A program made the translations under genes and the position numbers. The notes under the pieces were generated by a model. It saw nothing but the letters and a program-made list of their open reading frames with translations. It did no database searches and was not told where the DNA came from. Of a stretch of 64,000 nucleotides of DNA, positions 9,344 to 19,450 are shown in pieces; the first letter of the stretch is position 1, and every line of letters starts with the position of its first letter. This stretch comes from CAVQFD01 sp963724695. Lineage in GTDB: Bacteria; Acidobacteriota; Vicinamibacteria; Vicinamibacterales; CAVVIG01. The stretch is from contig CAVRVW010000001.1 in NCBI GenBank assembly GCA_963724695.1, positions 62,001 through 126,000 of the forward strand, in the 5' to 3' direction.

Positions 9344-10130
9344 TCACTTGCCGATAAGGCCGTCGAGGTCGGTGACGGCGCTCACGACATGCCGGGCAGG
9401 AAACCCGAGCGCCTCGGGCGGTTCGCCGGCGCTGCGCTGAATCCAGAACGTGAACAGACCGGCAGCGCCGGCGCCGTTGACGTCCCACGAATTCGACGAG
9501 ACGAAACCGAGTCTCGCTGGCGCTGACGTTCAAGCGTGTCGGTGCGAGGGCGTAGACCCGCGGGCTGGGCTTGAAAATGTTCACCTCCTCGACACTGATA
9601 ATGCCGTCGAGCAGGGGACTGATGCCGGCGCTGGTCGCGGCGGCCTGCAGCATCTTCGGCTCGCCGTTGGAAAGAATAGCGAGTCGCAGGCCGCGTCTCT
9701 TGAGCGCTTCGAGGCCGGGCTTCACGTCCGGAAAGGCCGCAAGGCTCAAGTACGCGTCCATGAGCTGCGTGCGTTTCTCGGAAGTGAGGCTGAGCTTCAG
9801 GCTCTTCGTGGCGTAGTCGAGTCCATCCTCCGTCAGCTGCCAGAAGTCCTTGTGGCGAGCCATCAGACTCCGCAGCCAGGTGTACTGGAGTTGCTTGGCG
9901 CGCCAGAGCTGAGCCAGGGCGGTCCCGTGACCCGGAAACAGCTGTTCGCAGAGAGACGTCACGGAGAACACGTCGAAGAGCGTGCCGTAGGCGTCGAACG
10001 CAATCGCCTTGATGGTACGGATTCCGGCTACCGGTTGCATGGCCGATACGATCCCCGCCGCTGACATCGCAGGAATGGCCCCCGTGGTCACACCCACCGC
10101 ACGGATAAATTCTCGACGATCGGCAAGCAT
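9344..10130 (-). CDS. haloacid dehalogenase type II, exported (one shift)
   Basis: After a Tat-like leader (MLADRREFIRAVGVTTG) the HAD core shows the nucleophile motif FDAYGTLFD, LAILSNGEP, the lysine segment NIFKPSPRVY and, after a shift near 9509, the dehalogenase motif SSNSWDVNGAGA. The last one is specific to L-2-haloacid dehalogenases, which hydrolyse 2-halo-acids to 2-hydroxy acids through an aspartyl ester. Removing one inserted base in the codon pair for Thr-Gly restores the frame to the stop at 9344-9346. Export of a HAD dehalogenase is unusual but the leader is clear. The next gene (divergent) encodes an FMN 2-hydroxy-acid oxidase, which could oxidise the product; this link is inference. 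Confidence 0.78.
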
Positions 10131-10224
10131 GATCTCCTCCAGACCATTCGGTACATCGCCGGATACCCTCCCGGTTCCTTCTGGGCCGAATCATAACCTC
10201 CCGGCCATCTGGACATGAGAGACA

Positions 10225-11455
10225 ATGACCGCCATGTCCCGCGCGGTCGACTCGCCCCGCGTCCTCAACATCGACGACCTCCGTCAACTGGCCCGGCGTC
10301 GGCTGCCGCGAGCCGTCTTCGACTACATCGACGGCGGCGCCGAAGCCGAGAGGACGCTCCGCGCCAACGTCCGCGCATTCGAGGACGTGACCCTGTCTCC
10401 ACGCTCCGCCGTCGCGACGCCTCAAGTCGACATGCGAACGACCGTGGTCGGCGTTCCGCTCGCTCTGCCGTTCGTGCTCGCCCCGATCGGCAGCAGCCGC
10501 CTGTTCTATCCGAAGGCTGAAACGCTGGCCGCCCGCGCCGCCGGGCGCGCCGGCACGGCCTACATCCTGTCCACGCTTGTCGGGGTGCACGATCGAAGAT
10601 GTGAAGGCGTCGACCACGGGGCCTGCGTGGTATCAACTTTACTTAGTCGGCGGACGCGACGTGGCGCTCGCGGGCATCGAGCGCGCCAGGAAGGCCGGCT
10701 TCTCCGCGCTCGTCGTCACCATCGACACGCCGGTATCTGGTTTCCGCGAGCGCGACTTGCGCAACGGCATCAAGACGATCCTCAGCGGAAGGATCTGGCC
10801 GATGCTGCCCTTCCTGCCGCAGTTTCTTGCGAGGCCCCGATGGCTCGCCGCCTTCCTCGCGGACGGCGGCCTGATGAACTTCCCCAACGTCGTGCTCCCC
10901 GACCAGGGGCCGATGGCCTACGCGGACGTGGGCACGGCGCTCGAACAATCGGTGGTGACGTGGAACGACCTCGGCTGGATCCGCGACGCCTGGAAGGGTC
11001 CGCTCATCGTCAAGGGCGTCCACGGACCGGACGATGCGCGGCGGGCGATCGACGAGGGCGTGGAGGCACTGGTCGTGTCGAACCATGGAGGGCGACAGCT
11101 CGATGGCGTCGCCCCGACACTGAGCGTGCTGCCGGGCGTTGCCGCCGCCGCCAACGGGCGGATCGAAGTCCTCGTGGATGGAGGCATCCGCCGCGGCAGC
11201 GACATCGTCAAGGCGTTGTGCCTGGGCGCGCGGGCGGCGCTCGTCGGGCGGGCCTACGTGTACGGGCTCGGTGCAGCCGGCGAGGCGGGGGTCGCCCGGG
11301 CGATCGACATCCTCCGATCCGACTTCGTGCGTACGCTCAAGCTGCTGGGATGCGCGTCAGCATCGGCACTCGACCGATCGTACGTGAACACCGCGGCTCT
11401 CGAGAGCGATCAATGCCCAGGCGCGGTCGATCCTGTCGCGCGGAACGCCAGGTAG
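10225..11455 (+). CDS. FMN-dependent alpha-hydroxy-acid oxidase (one shift)
   Basis: The frame begins with the family opening RVLNIDDLRQLARRRLP and FDYIDGGAEAE. It continues through LPFVLAPIGSSRLFYP and, after a one-base shift near 10580, AWYQLYLVGGR, LIVKGVHGPDDA and the active-site motif SNHGGRQLDG, whose histidine removes the substrate proton. The FMN-binding end VLVDGGIRRGSDIVKALCLGA is present. Members include lactate oxidase, glycolate oxidase and L-lactate dehydrogenase. The substrate is not determined, but a short hydroxy acid is expected. The start at the first of two near ATGs (10225, 10234) is uncertain by three codons. The 3' end overlaps the convergent permease gene by 46 bases. 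The protein should be cytoplasmic. Confidence 0.8.
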
Positions 11456-12757
11456 TACACCGGCAAGCCCGCGAGAACCACGCCGAACACAATCGACGTC
11501 CAGAGCGGATCGGTCCAGATGGCGTTGACGACGAGCGCCACGGCGGCTGCGATGAACACCGCGGGCACCAGCGGGTAGCCGACCACCCGATACGGACGCG
11601 CCATGTCCGGCCGCAGCCGGCGCAGGCGGTAGATGCGCCCCCACGCTCAGCGCGTAGAAGGGCCACATCGCCAGCACGAAGGTGTCGGTGAGCTGCTCGA
11701 AGGTTTGCGTCATGACCATCGCGACGCCCAGACCCGCCGCGAGCAGAATGGCCACGTGCGGGGTGTGGCTCCGCGGGTGAACGGCCGCGATGGCCCGGAA
11801 GAACAGGCGGTCGTCGGCCATGGCGAAGAAGATCCGCGGCGACGCCAGCATGCTGCCCATCAGGGATCCGAACGTCGAGATCATCACGATGACCGAGATG
11901 AACGCGGCGCCCCCCTGCCCGAACATCGTCGACATCGTGTCGGCGGCCACGAGGCGCGACGACTGGATGACGCCAATGGGCAGCACGTAGAGATACGCCA
12001 TGTTGGCAGACAGATAGATCGCGATAATCGCGGCGGTACCGATCAGGATGGCCCGCGGCAGGTTCCTCTGTGGATCCTTGACCTCGCCGCTCGCGAACGT
12101 GAGGTCCGCGAACCCGTCGTAGGCCCAGAGGACCGAGATGAGCGCGAGGCCGAAGAGCCCCGTTTCGACCGTGGCGCCCGTGGACGCGAAGTGCTGCCAG
12201 CTGGCGCCGTGGTCCCCGCCCAGCAGGAACGCGGCGACGACGAGCAGGGACAAGGCGCCGAACTTGGCGACGGTCGAGAGGCCGGCGAGGAGAGCGGCGA
12301 TCTGGATGCCGCCGATGTTCGCGGCGGCCGCCGACAGGATGGCGCCCGCCGCCAGATAGTCCGCCCAGCGCGCGTGCGCCACGGGATCGACGCCGATCGA
12401 CCGCAGACAGTACTCGCCGAACACCGTCGAGATGCCGCCGAGCGCCGCGGCGCGAATGAGCACGAGCTGCGCCCATCCGTACAGGAAGGCGTACGGCCGC
12501 CCCCATCCCTCGCGCAGGTACACGTAGATGCCGCCGGTCTCGGGCATGGCGGCCGAGAGCTCGGCGAACGCCAGGGCGCCGCAGAGGACGATGAGCCCGC
12601 CCACCACCCAGACCGCCAGCATGAGGGCTGGCTCGGGTACACGCGTCGCGATGCCCGCGGGCGTGCGAAAGATGCCGCCGCCGATGGTGATGCCCACCAC
12701 GATTCCGACAGAGCTCCAGAGACCGAGTCGTCGGACGAGCGTCGGCGTAGTCGGCAT
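11410..12757 (-). CDS. APC-superfamily amino acid permease (one shift)
   Basis: About 449 residues carry roughly twelve hydrophobic segments. The first helix contains GIVVGITIGGGIFRTP and the following loop FAELSAAMPETGGIYVYL, both typical of amino acid, polyamine and organocation (APC) transporters. A further conserved stretch reads WAYDGFADLTFASGEVKDP. One extra base near 11637 shifts the last 75 residues; after it the frame resumes at YRLRRLRPDMARPYRV, a normal APC end. The protein imports or exchanges amino acids across the inner membrane; the substrate cannot be assigned. The gene stands alone on this strand and converges on the hydroxy-acid oxidase gene. Confidence 0.8.
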
Positions 12758-12810
12758 GGTCCGACACTATATGCCGACGCTCGGGCGCCCCGAGCTCGTC
12801 GAGGGGCGGA

Positions 12811-12854
12811 CTCCAGGCTTCGGGCTTCGGTGGCTACAGGCTCACGGCTGAGCG
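12811..12854 (+). repeat. 7-base-period array CTNNNGG downstream of the EF-hand gene
   Basis: Units read CTCCAGG, CTTCGGG, CTTCGG plus TGG (a 2-base phase slip), CTACAGG, CTCACGG, CTGAGCG, reaching the stop codon of the minus-strand EF-hand gene at 12856. The first 20 bases are identical to those at 20615-20634. Just beyond, GCCCC and GAGGGGC at 12787-12807 form a further small hairpin. Confidence 0.75.
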
Positions 12855-12855
12855 C

Positions 12856-13716
12856 TCAGGGCAGGCTATCGGACTTCAGCCGCTCCGGGCGCGGGGGCAC
12901 GCCTGCTGGATACCGCGGGCCGTAGCCTTCCTGGTAAGCGGCGCGGAAAGCCGCGCGATACCCGGCCTGGTAGTCGGCGCGCGAGCCCAGCGCGGGGACG
13001 TAACCCGAGTCCGCCTGCTCCAGCTCCCGTTGGCCTTCGAGGTCCCAGCCTTGATTCCGCTCGCGGTCTTCGCGCCCGGCGGCCCGTCCTTCGATCAGGC
13101 CGCGATCGTGACCTGCCTGATAGGCTGGCGTTCTGGGCGGCATGTCGCCGAGCTCGGCACGCGTCAGCATGCCATCGCGGTTGTCGTCGAGCAGGTCGAA
13201 AGCTCCCTGCTTCCCTTTCCACTCACGGCGCGAAATCCGGTTGTCCCGGTTCACGTCCAGAGAGACGAACCGATCGTCGGGGTCGACGTCCTGGCCCGTG
13301 TCTTCGTTCAGGAACTCGGCCCGCGTAATCACGCCGTCTCCGTCGTGATCCGCGCGACGGAAGTCGGCGCGCGCGAAGCGCCACTCCTCGGCAGTGATCC
13401 GGTTGTCGCGGTCACGGTCCAGGCGGTTGAAGCCTTGGACGGTCCAGTCGGTGAAGACGCCGCCGTCCGCGGGCTCTGGATCCCAGTCCTGAGGGCTTCG
13501 GCGGCCGCCCGGGCTCACCTCTTCGCCCGACAGGATGCCATCGCCATTCCAGTCGTGGACGTTGAACGACTGGTCGTTGCCGTTCCATTCGGCGCGCGAG
13601 ATCCTGCCGTCGTTGTTCCGATCCATGCCCTGAAATCGCATCGAGGTCGTGGGCTGTGCCGAGACGAGCTGGCTGCCCGCAATCAGCACGGCCGCGGCCA
13701 TCATGTGTGAAGACAT
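12856..13716 (-). CDS. secreted protein with six EF-hand loops
   Basis: The intact 286-residue protein has a short Sec signal (MMAAAVLIAGSQLVSAQ) and six calcium-binding loops of EF-hand form: DRNNDGRISRAEW, DWNGDGILSGEEV, DRDRDNRITAEEW, DHDGDGVITRAEF, DVNRDNRISRREW and DDNRDGMLTRAEL. The tail carries alternating Tyr-Gln-Ala-Gly motifs (YQAGHDRG, YQAGYRAAF, YQEGYGPRYP). A strong GGAGGAGC precedes the ATG at 13716. It probably binds calcium in the periplasm or outside the cell. An 18-base palindrome lies 15 bases upstream. The C-terminal repeat is similar in style to glycine-zipper or structural tails; its role is unknown. Confidence 0.82.
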   Translation of the reverse strand: MSSHMMAAAVLIAGSQLVSAQPTTSMRFQGMDRNNDGRISRAEWNGNDQSFNVHDWNGDGILSGEEVSPGGRRSPQDWDPEPADGGVFTDWTVQGFNRLDRDRDNRITAEEWRFARADFRRADHDGDGVITRAEFLNEDTGQDVDPDDRFVSLDVNRDNRISRREWKGKQGAFDLLDDNRDGMLTRAELGDMPPRTPAYQAGHDRGLIEGRAAGREDRERNQGWDLEGQRELEQADSGYVPALGSRADYQAGYRAAFRAAYQEGYGPRYPAGVPPRPERLKSDSLP

Positions 13717-13731
13717 TCGAGCTCCTCCAGA

Positions 13732-13749
13732 TGAGTTCGGATGAACTCA
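13732..13749. promoter_or_regulatory. perfect palindrome TGAGTTC-GGAT-GAACTCA
   Basis: Two exact 7-base arms separated by four bases lie 15 bases upstream of the EF-hand start codon, immediately before its ribosome-binding site. The size and symmetry suit a dimeric repressor site or a small mRNA hairpin that could affect translation. No known consensus was recognised. Confidence 0.4.
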
Positions 13750-13838
13750 AAGGATCGTCTTGCGACAATCGTGCCCAGCGAGCTTCGGGGCTGGTTCTGA
13801 AGGTACGGCCGAGCTTGCAGAGAAAGCGTGGGCGCACC

Positions 13839-15486
13839 TCAGCGCAGCGCGGCCATCGCGCGCACTTCGGCGATCTCGGGGCGACCCTGGTCCGCGCGCT
13901 TCCAGACGTCGAGCAGTTCCTTGGCGGCGCGCACAGACTCCGTCTTCATCCCCGCCTTCTGCGCCGCGCGCGCGAGCCCGAGCAGTCCGGCCGCCCGGCG
14001 AGGCGTACGGTTGAGCGCGCGGGTGAACTGCTGAACGGCCTGGGACGGCTGCCCGATGGCGAGCAGCGCCTCGCCGTACAGCTCCGCGGCCGGCTTGATC
14101 GGATACGGCCGCGCGATCGGACGAGGCTGCTTCGCCTCCACATCGGCAGCGCGAGAGAGCGCCGCCAAGCCGGCCGGCCGATCGCCCATCGCGATCTCCA
14201 CCAGGCCCGCGAGCTGGTCGGCCATGATGTCGGCAACCGCCCGGGCGCCTGGGTCGGGAATGCTCGACGCTGCCTTCTCGAGGTGCTCGAGGGCGGCGAC
14301 GGCGCGCGCGGGCTCGCCGAGCCTGACGCCGCTCAAGCCGACGGCGAAGAGCTCGTCGATGTTGACGAAGTCGCTCTGCCCGCGCATCGAGGCCCAGTCT
14401 CCCGACTCGACCACCGCGCGCGCGCGCATCGACGCCAGCTCGTTCCGAAGCGCATCGGCGTCAAATCCCCGGTTGATGGCGCTGTGCGTGTGCTCCTGCA
14501 CGCCCCTGCCTGCAAGAGAGCCGGCACCGGGGCGCGGGCCGGCACCTGCACAGCGCACGCGTCACCGGATCCATCAGGCGGCGCGCGTCCGCAAACCGGC
14601 CCTGCTGCAGGTACTCGTAGTGCAGCCACGACAGGCTGTGAAAATCCTGCTCGGCCGGCGTGCGCCCGGTGCGTTTCACCCAGGCCACTGATGCTGCAAA
14701 CGAGGCCTCGTCCGACCGCACCGCATCGTCCCACATGCCGAGCGGCAGGAACACGTGCGACGGCATGTGCAGCGCGTGGCTCGACGCCGGCGCGAGCGTC
14801 GCGTAGATCCGCGCCGCCCCGAGTCCCAGCCGATTGTTGACGCCATCGTCGAACGCATGGAGTGCATAATGCGCGGCGCCCGGGTGCTGGGCGTTCTTCG
14901 CCAGGACACCGGCCGCAAGCGCCCCTGCCTTCAGCGAGATCTGCGGGTTCCGTGCGTTCTCGGGGATGGTCGCGAGCAGGGCCAGCGCGTAGAAGACCGT
15001 GGCCTCGTGGTCGTCCGGGAAGTCGCGGGCCAACGTCGCCATGCGGTCCGAGTACGCCTGCAACCGGGCCGGGCGCGCACCGTCACCGAACAGCGTTTCG
15101 ACGGCGTCGAGGTATGCCTTCTCGCGTGGCGTTGGTGCCCGGGACGCGCGAAGCGTCCTGTTCGCTCCCAGCCGATTCAGGACCGCGCGGGCGCTCGCCA
15201 CGTTCTCGTTGTACCAGAGCGGCTGGCTGTACGAGAGCGCTTCACCCCAGAACGCCATGGCAAAGCCCGGCGCCAGCCGCTGCGCCTCGCGAAACGACGC
15301 GATGGCTTCGTCGTACTCGAAGTTGTGGAGCCAGAGCACGCCGCGCTCGAACGCGGGCTGAGCAGCGGCAGGACCTGAGGTTGGAAACGTGATGCGCCCG
15401 AGCCCGGCGTTGGGCGTGGGCACTTGAGACACGAGGGAGGCGGCCCCAAGGACGACGAAGACCGCGGGGAGCGGTGTGAGCCTCAC
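13839..15486 (-). CDS. secreted TPR-type protein (one shift)
   Basis: A GTG start at 15486 opens a signal peptide (AVFVVLGAASLVSQ). The protein contains helical repeats such as FERGVLWLHNFEYDEAIASF, EAQRLAPGFAMAFWGEALSY and HALHMPSHVFLPLGMWDDAV, followed after a shift near 14550 by LRNELASMRARAVVESGDWA and further TPR-like repeats ending LLDVWKRADQGRPEIAEVRA. The total length of about 549 residues matches a family of TPR proteins common in Acidobacteriota. TPR arrays mediate protein contacts. A conserved HxLHMPSH segment hints at more than scaffolding, but no enzyme is proven. A TonB receptor gene lies upstream on the same strand. Confidence 0.72.
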
Positions 15487-15530
15487 GGCTCAGGATACTG
15501 CGGTTTACTCTGTGCGTTGAGAGGGCAACT

Positions 15531-15558
15531 GCTGGTCCAGGGCTCTCCCTGAACCAGC
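15531..15558 (-). terminator. hairpin after the TonB receptor gene
   Basis: GCTGGTCCAGGG (15531-15542) and CCCTGAACCAGC (15547-15558) pair over 12 positions with one mismatch and a 4-base loop. The hairpin lies about 60 bases past the receptor stop and past the 7-base array. There is no long T-run, so termination by an intrinsic mechanism is plausible but not certain. Confidence 0.45.
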
Positions 15559-15564
15559 ACGTCG

Positions 15565-15613
15565 CCTACTTTCTAATTCCCACTCCCTAAGTCCCCACTC
15601 CCAAGTCCTACGT
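15565..15613 (-). repeat. seven 7-base units after the TonB receptor stop
   Basis: On the minus strand the 49 bases divide exactly into ACGTAGG, ACTTGGG, AGTGGGG, ACTTAGG, GAGTGGG, AATTAGA and AAGTAGG. They start three bases after the TAG stop of the receptor gene (15617-15619). The units share an A-x-T-core with G-rich ends and resemble the AACTTAG family at 46907. Confidence 0.75.
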
Positions 15614-15616
15614 CCG

Positions 15617-18600
15617 CTAGAAGTTGAACCTGAACATGAACTGGAACCCCCGCGAGAACCCCGCCTGAAGGTTCGTGCGGCCGAAGTTCGCATTGCCGAA
15701 GATGTTCTGTCCTTGCAGCGTCCGGACGTTCGGACGATTGAGCACGTTGATGATCTCCATCTTGAACTGCGCTGTCTTGGTGCCGCCCAGCGTGATGTTC
15801 TTGATGAACGAGGCATCGATGTTGCGCTGGCCCGGGGTGCGCAAATCGGTGATCGTACGCGGCGTGTTGCCGAACGTGCCCGTCGGCGCCAGCGTGAACG
15901 CCGCCGGGTTGATCCACGTCGCCGTCGGGTGGTCGGCCGACGCAAGCCGGTCGTAGTAGTCGCCGGAGGTCTCGAGGTCTGCGCCCGACAGATTCGGTCG
16001 GTTCGCGTTCTGGCCTCCCAGCCTTGAGTCGGCGGCCTGCTGGATGTTGATCGGGAAGCCGCTCTGGAAGCTCATCGCCGCGGAAACGATCCACCCACCG
16101 AAGATGTAGTTGGCGGCTCCGCTCTGCGCCCATTTCTTGCCGGCTCCGAACGGCAACTCGAAGATCGGCGCGATGTTGAGGCGGTGCGGCACGTCGAGGA
16201 TCCCGTAGCCGTACTCGGCGCTGGGGTCGTAGCAGGCGGTCGTGAACTCCTGGCCGTCCACGCACGCCGGACTGGACGGAATGTAGTTGTAGTTGTTGAC
16301 TGCGAGCGCCGGACTGACGGATTGAGTAGAAGTTCGACTCGCCGAGCTGGTTGTCCTTCAGCACGCTGTAGGTGTAGTTGAAGCGCCCGCCAAAGCCGTT
16401 CGACAGCCGACGCGTCAGCTCGAAGACTACCGCGTTGTACCGGTTGTAGCCCTCGGTCGTTTGTCGGGCGTTGATCTGCCCGTACTGAGGATGCGGCAGC
16501 AGCAACCGTGCGCGCGACAGCGTCGCCGGCGTGGACAGCGACAGCGGCACGTTGGGGTTGCCGAGGAACGGGTTCGGCAGAGGCTGGTCCAGCGCCGAGC
16601 CGAGCGCCAGGTACTTCGGGTCCAGCTGGTTGATGTTGATGCCGATGTCGTCGGAGCCGCCCAGGGTGAGATCGTCGCCGCGTGCACCAATGTAGCTCAC
16701 CGTCCCCGCCCAAGAGTTCCCAAGCTCGCGCTGGAAGTCGACAGAGAACTGCTGGACGCGCGGCGCGGTGCGGTTCTGATCGACGAACCCGATGTTGCTG
16801 TTCAGATTCGTGAGCGGGCCCAGGGTGTTGCCCGTCGGTTGGGCGACCCCGGTCGGGAACGGGTTGCTGAGCGAGGTCGGATTGCTCCGGCTGCTCGTCA
16901 GGATCGTGTTCTGCGAGTAGCCCACCTGGCCGTAGTTGTTGGTCGCGGTGCTCGGGATCGGAAAGTTCATCGGCGCCCAATACACACCGTAGCCACCGCG
17001 GATGACCGTCTTCGGGTCGAACGCGTAGACAACGCCAACGCGTGGGGACCACTTCACTGCCGGCGCGTTGCCCTGATAAGTCTTGTTGCCGTCGACGCCG
17101 GCGTACATCAGGCCACCGACCACGGTTCTGGCAGGTGTTCCAGCTACGGGGTCGGCCGGGATGGTGATCGTCGACAACGCGGTGGTCATGCCCGGATCCC
17201 AGCCGACCGTGAAGTCGTTGTTCTCCTCCGACAGCCCTTTCTCGTGCTCGAGACGCAGGCCGTAGTTCACCGTGAGCTTCGAGCTGACGCGCCAGTCGTC
17301 CTGGACGAAGCCACCGAAGTAGTTTGTGAAGAGGTTGAGCGGGGTCGATACCGACAGCCGGCTCTCACGCGTCGACAACGACGAAGGATAGCCCAGCAGG
17401 AACGACGCGAACGAATTGCCGTCGGTCGTGCTGCTGGTGCCGCCATTGGACGACGTCATGTCCTTGTCGAAGTCGAAATACCCTGCGCCGTCTCCGGGAA
17501 TGTAGGTGTCCATGGCAATGTTGCGCCAGTCGCCGCCGAGCCTTGAACGTGTGCGACCCGACGAGCTTCGAGTAGCTCGCGTTTGCGCTGGTGGACTTCC
17601 AGTCGATCTCGGTCGGATTGATCGCACCCATCGTGCGGCCCTGACTGTCGTACCCACGGATGCGCACCTGGGGAAACTTGTCGAGCTGAATCTGGTTGGC
17701 GTACGTCGGCGAGAAGCCGAGCGATCTCGGATCGAAGTCGACGCTGAGCGTGTTGTCGTCCGGAAACGACGTCATCCCGAAGCGCAGGGCCAGCACCGAG
17801 CTGTTGTCCAGCACCCACGTGTTGTTGATCGCCAGGATCTGGGGGTTGCGCAGCAGGTAGTAGTCGTTGGGATCGGCGAAGCGGTTCGGCTCGTTCTGAT
17901 CGGCTGAACCGTAGTAGTTCGCGCAGGGCTCCTGTGTCTTGTTATACAGATAGAAGCCGCTCAGCGAGACGCTGTCCGTGATCTTGTGCTCCAGCTTGAC
18001 GGAGTAGAGCTGCGCGTACTTGCTCTTGATGAGGGACGTCCGCGTGTAGTTGTCGGTGCCGTTGTCCCGGTCCGTATCGGGCATCGGCAGGTAGCGGGCC
18101 ATGTTGGCCGCGACCGGGTTGATGCGACCGGCCGGAATCTGGTTCCCCGGGAACGGCTGGCCCGTCAGCGGGTCGTAGATGATGACCGGCTGACCGGATG
18201 CGTTGGTCAACCCCGAGAAGTTTCCGCTCCGCATAGCGGCGGTCGGGAACAAGCGTGCTGACATTCCAAGGGTCTGCGTGTCGTCGTACCCCTCGGTCGT
18301 GAACCAGAAGAACGTCTTGTTCTTGATGATGGGCCCTCCGACGGCGCCGCCCGCGAGGCGGTACGGGCTCTCCGGCTTCGGCCGGCCGGCGATCTCGCTG
18401 AAGTAGTTGTTGGTCTGGCCCCAGATGGGCCGCACCTGGTAGAAGCCGTTGCCGCGGAACGTGTTGGTGCCCGACTTGAGCGTCGTGTTGAAGACGCCGC
18501 CGCCCGTCCGGCCCATCTCCGCATCGTACGTGTGCACCTGGACCTTGACGTCCTCGAGCGATTCGATCGACGGGTGCGCGCTCGCGCGGTTGCGCATGTC

Positions 18601-19207
18601 GGTGATCGGCACGCCGTCCAAGGTGTAGTTGTTGCCGCGGCGCGTCCCGCCGCCGAGCGACATCAGCGCCACGTTGGTCTGATCTTGCTGCCGAATGAAC
18701 CCCGGGTTGCCGGAGGGAATGACGGTCGGCACGGTCGTGCCCATCATGAACGCCGTGCGCGCCGCCGACGGCAACGTCGCCATCGTTTCGGTGTTGAGCA
18801 GTGTCCCGGTGGACGCGTTCGACGTTTCGACCAGCGCGCGACTGTCCCGTGACCGTGATCGTCTCCTCGAGGGTGCCCACGTCGAGCGTGATGTCGAGCG
18901 TCAGGAACTGCTGCGTGCCGATCCGGAGGTCGGTCTGCACGAAGGTCTTGAACCCGGTGAGGGTCGCTCTGATTGTGTAGGTCCCCGCGGGAATCGCGCT
19001 GAAGACGTATTCGCCGACTTCGTTGGTGTCAACGGTACGGGTCGCGCTCGTCTGCTGTTCGGTCAGGACGACCTGCGCTCCAGGAACGACGCCGTTGGCG
19101 TCCCTGATTGCGCCGCGGACACCGCCCAGAAAGCTCTGGGCTCCGGCAAGTGCGACGCCGACGGCCAGAAACAGCACCGTCAGCCCGGCAACGCTCTTTC
19201 CACGCAT
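15617..19207 (-). CDS. Oar-like TonB-dependent receptor (three shifts)
   Basis: The ATG at 19207 follows AAGGAGG and starts a signal peptide ending GVALAGAQS. An N-terminal carboxypeptidase-regulatory-like beta-sandwich (GGVRGAIRDANGVVPGAQ to GTYTIRATLTGFK) is followed by a plug domain (LDGVPITDMRNRAS, DAEMGRTGGGVFN) and a long beta-barrel ending in FRGFQFMFRFNF-like aromatic residues (actual end RGFQFMFRFNF), suitable for barrel assembly. Total length is close to 1,195 residues. Shifts near 18840, 17535 and 16320 split it, but each break is bridged by neighbouring frames. It should import a large substrate (siderophore, glycan or peptide) across the outer membrane, and the substrate is unknown. 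The divergent neighbour encodes a secreted FAD oxidase. Confidence 0.8.
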
Positions 19208-19333
19208 GTGGGCCTCCTTGAGAGGGGACGAATAGGTGACACGGTATGCAACATCGATGTGAACCGCAAGATCGAAGTTCGTGTGAGCGTCGATTTCGCT
19301 GCCCGATCCACCCCGCCGTAGATCGCCGGACAA

Positions 19334-19375
19334 ACAACAATGTCGACCAACGCCGTGCCTGAGACAACAATGTCT
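19334..19375. promoter_or_regulatory. two ACAACAATGTC boxes, possible operator pair
   Basis: The 11-mer ACAACAATGTC occurs at 19334-19344 and again at 19364-19374, exactly 30 bases apart, close to three helical turns. The second copy is embedded in the perfect palindrome AGACA-ACAA-TGTCT (19362-19375). Both lie in the gap between the divergent TonB receptor and FAD oxidase genes. This arrangement suits cooperative binding by one regulator. No known consensus was recognised. Confidence 0.45.
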
Positions 19376-19430
19376 GACGCGGGCGTCCGTTCGATACAGC
19401 ACTGTAGGAACGGCGCTCCCGCTGCCGTCC

Positions 19431-19436
19431 TATAAT
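19431..19436 (+). promoter_or_regulatory. TATAAT, likely -10 box for the FAD oxidase gene
   Basis: A perfect TATAAT stands 14 bases before the ATG at 19451 in otherwise GC-rich DNA, so transcription would start only a few bases before the start codon. No convincing -35 hexamer is present 16 to 18 bases upstream. Confidence 0.4.
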
Positions 19437-19450
19437 CCCGGGACGGCGGC

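Noticed and set aside
11633..12925. 430-residue plus-strand frame opposite the permease
   Set aside because: It is an antisense shadow of the APC gene, highly charged and without domain features; high GC content keeps such frames open.
15573..17657. Treating the TonB receptor pieces as separate genes
   Set aside because: The frames join end to end with continuous barrel sequence, one signal peptide and one aromatic C-terminus.
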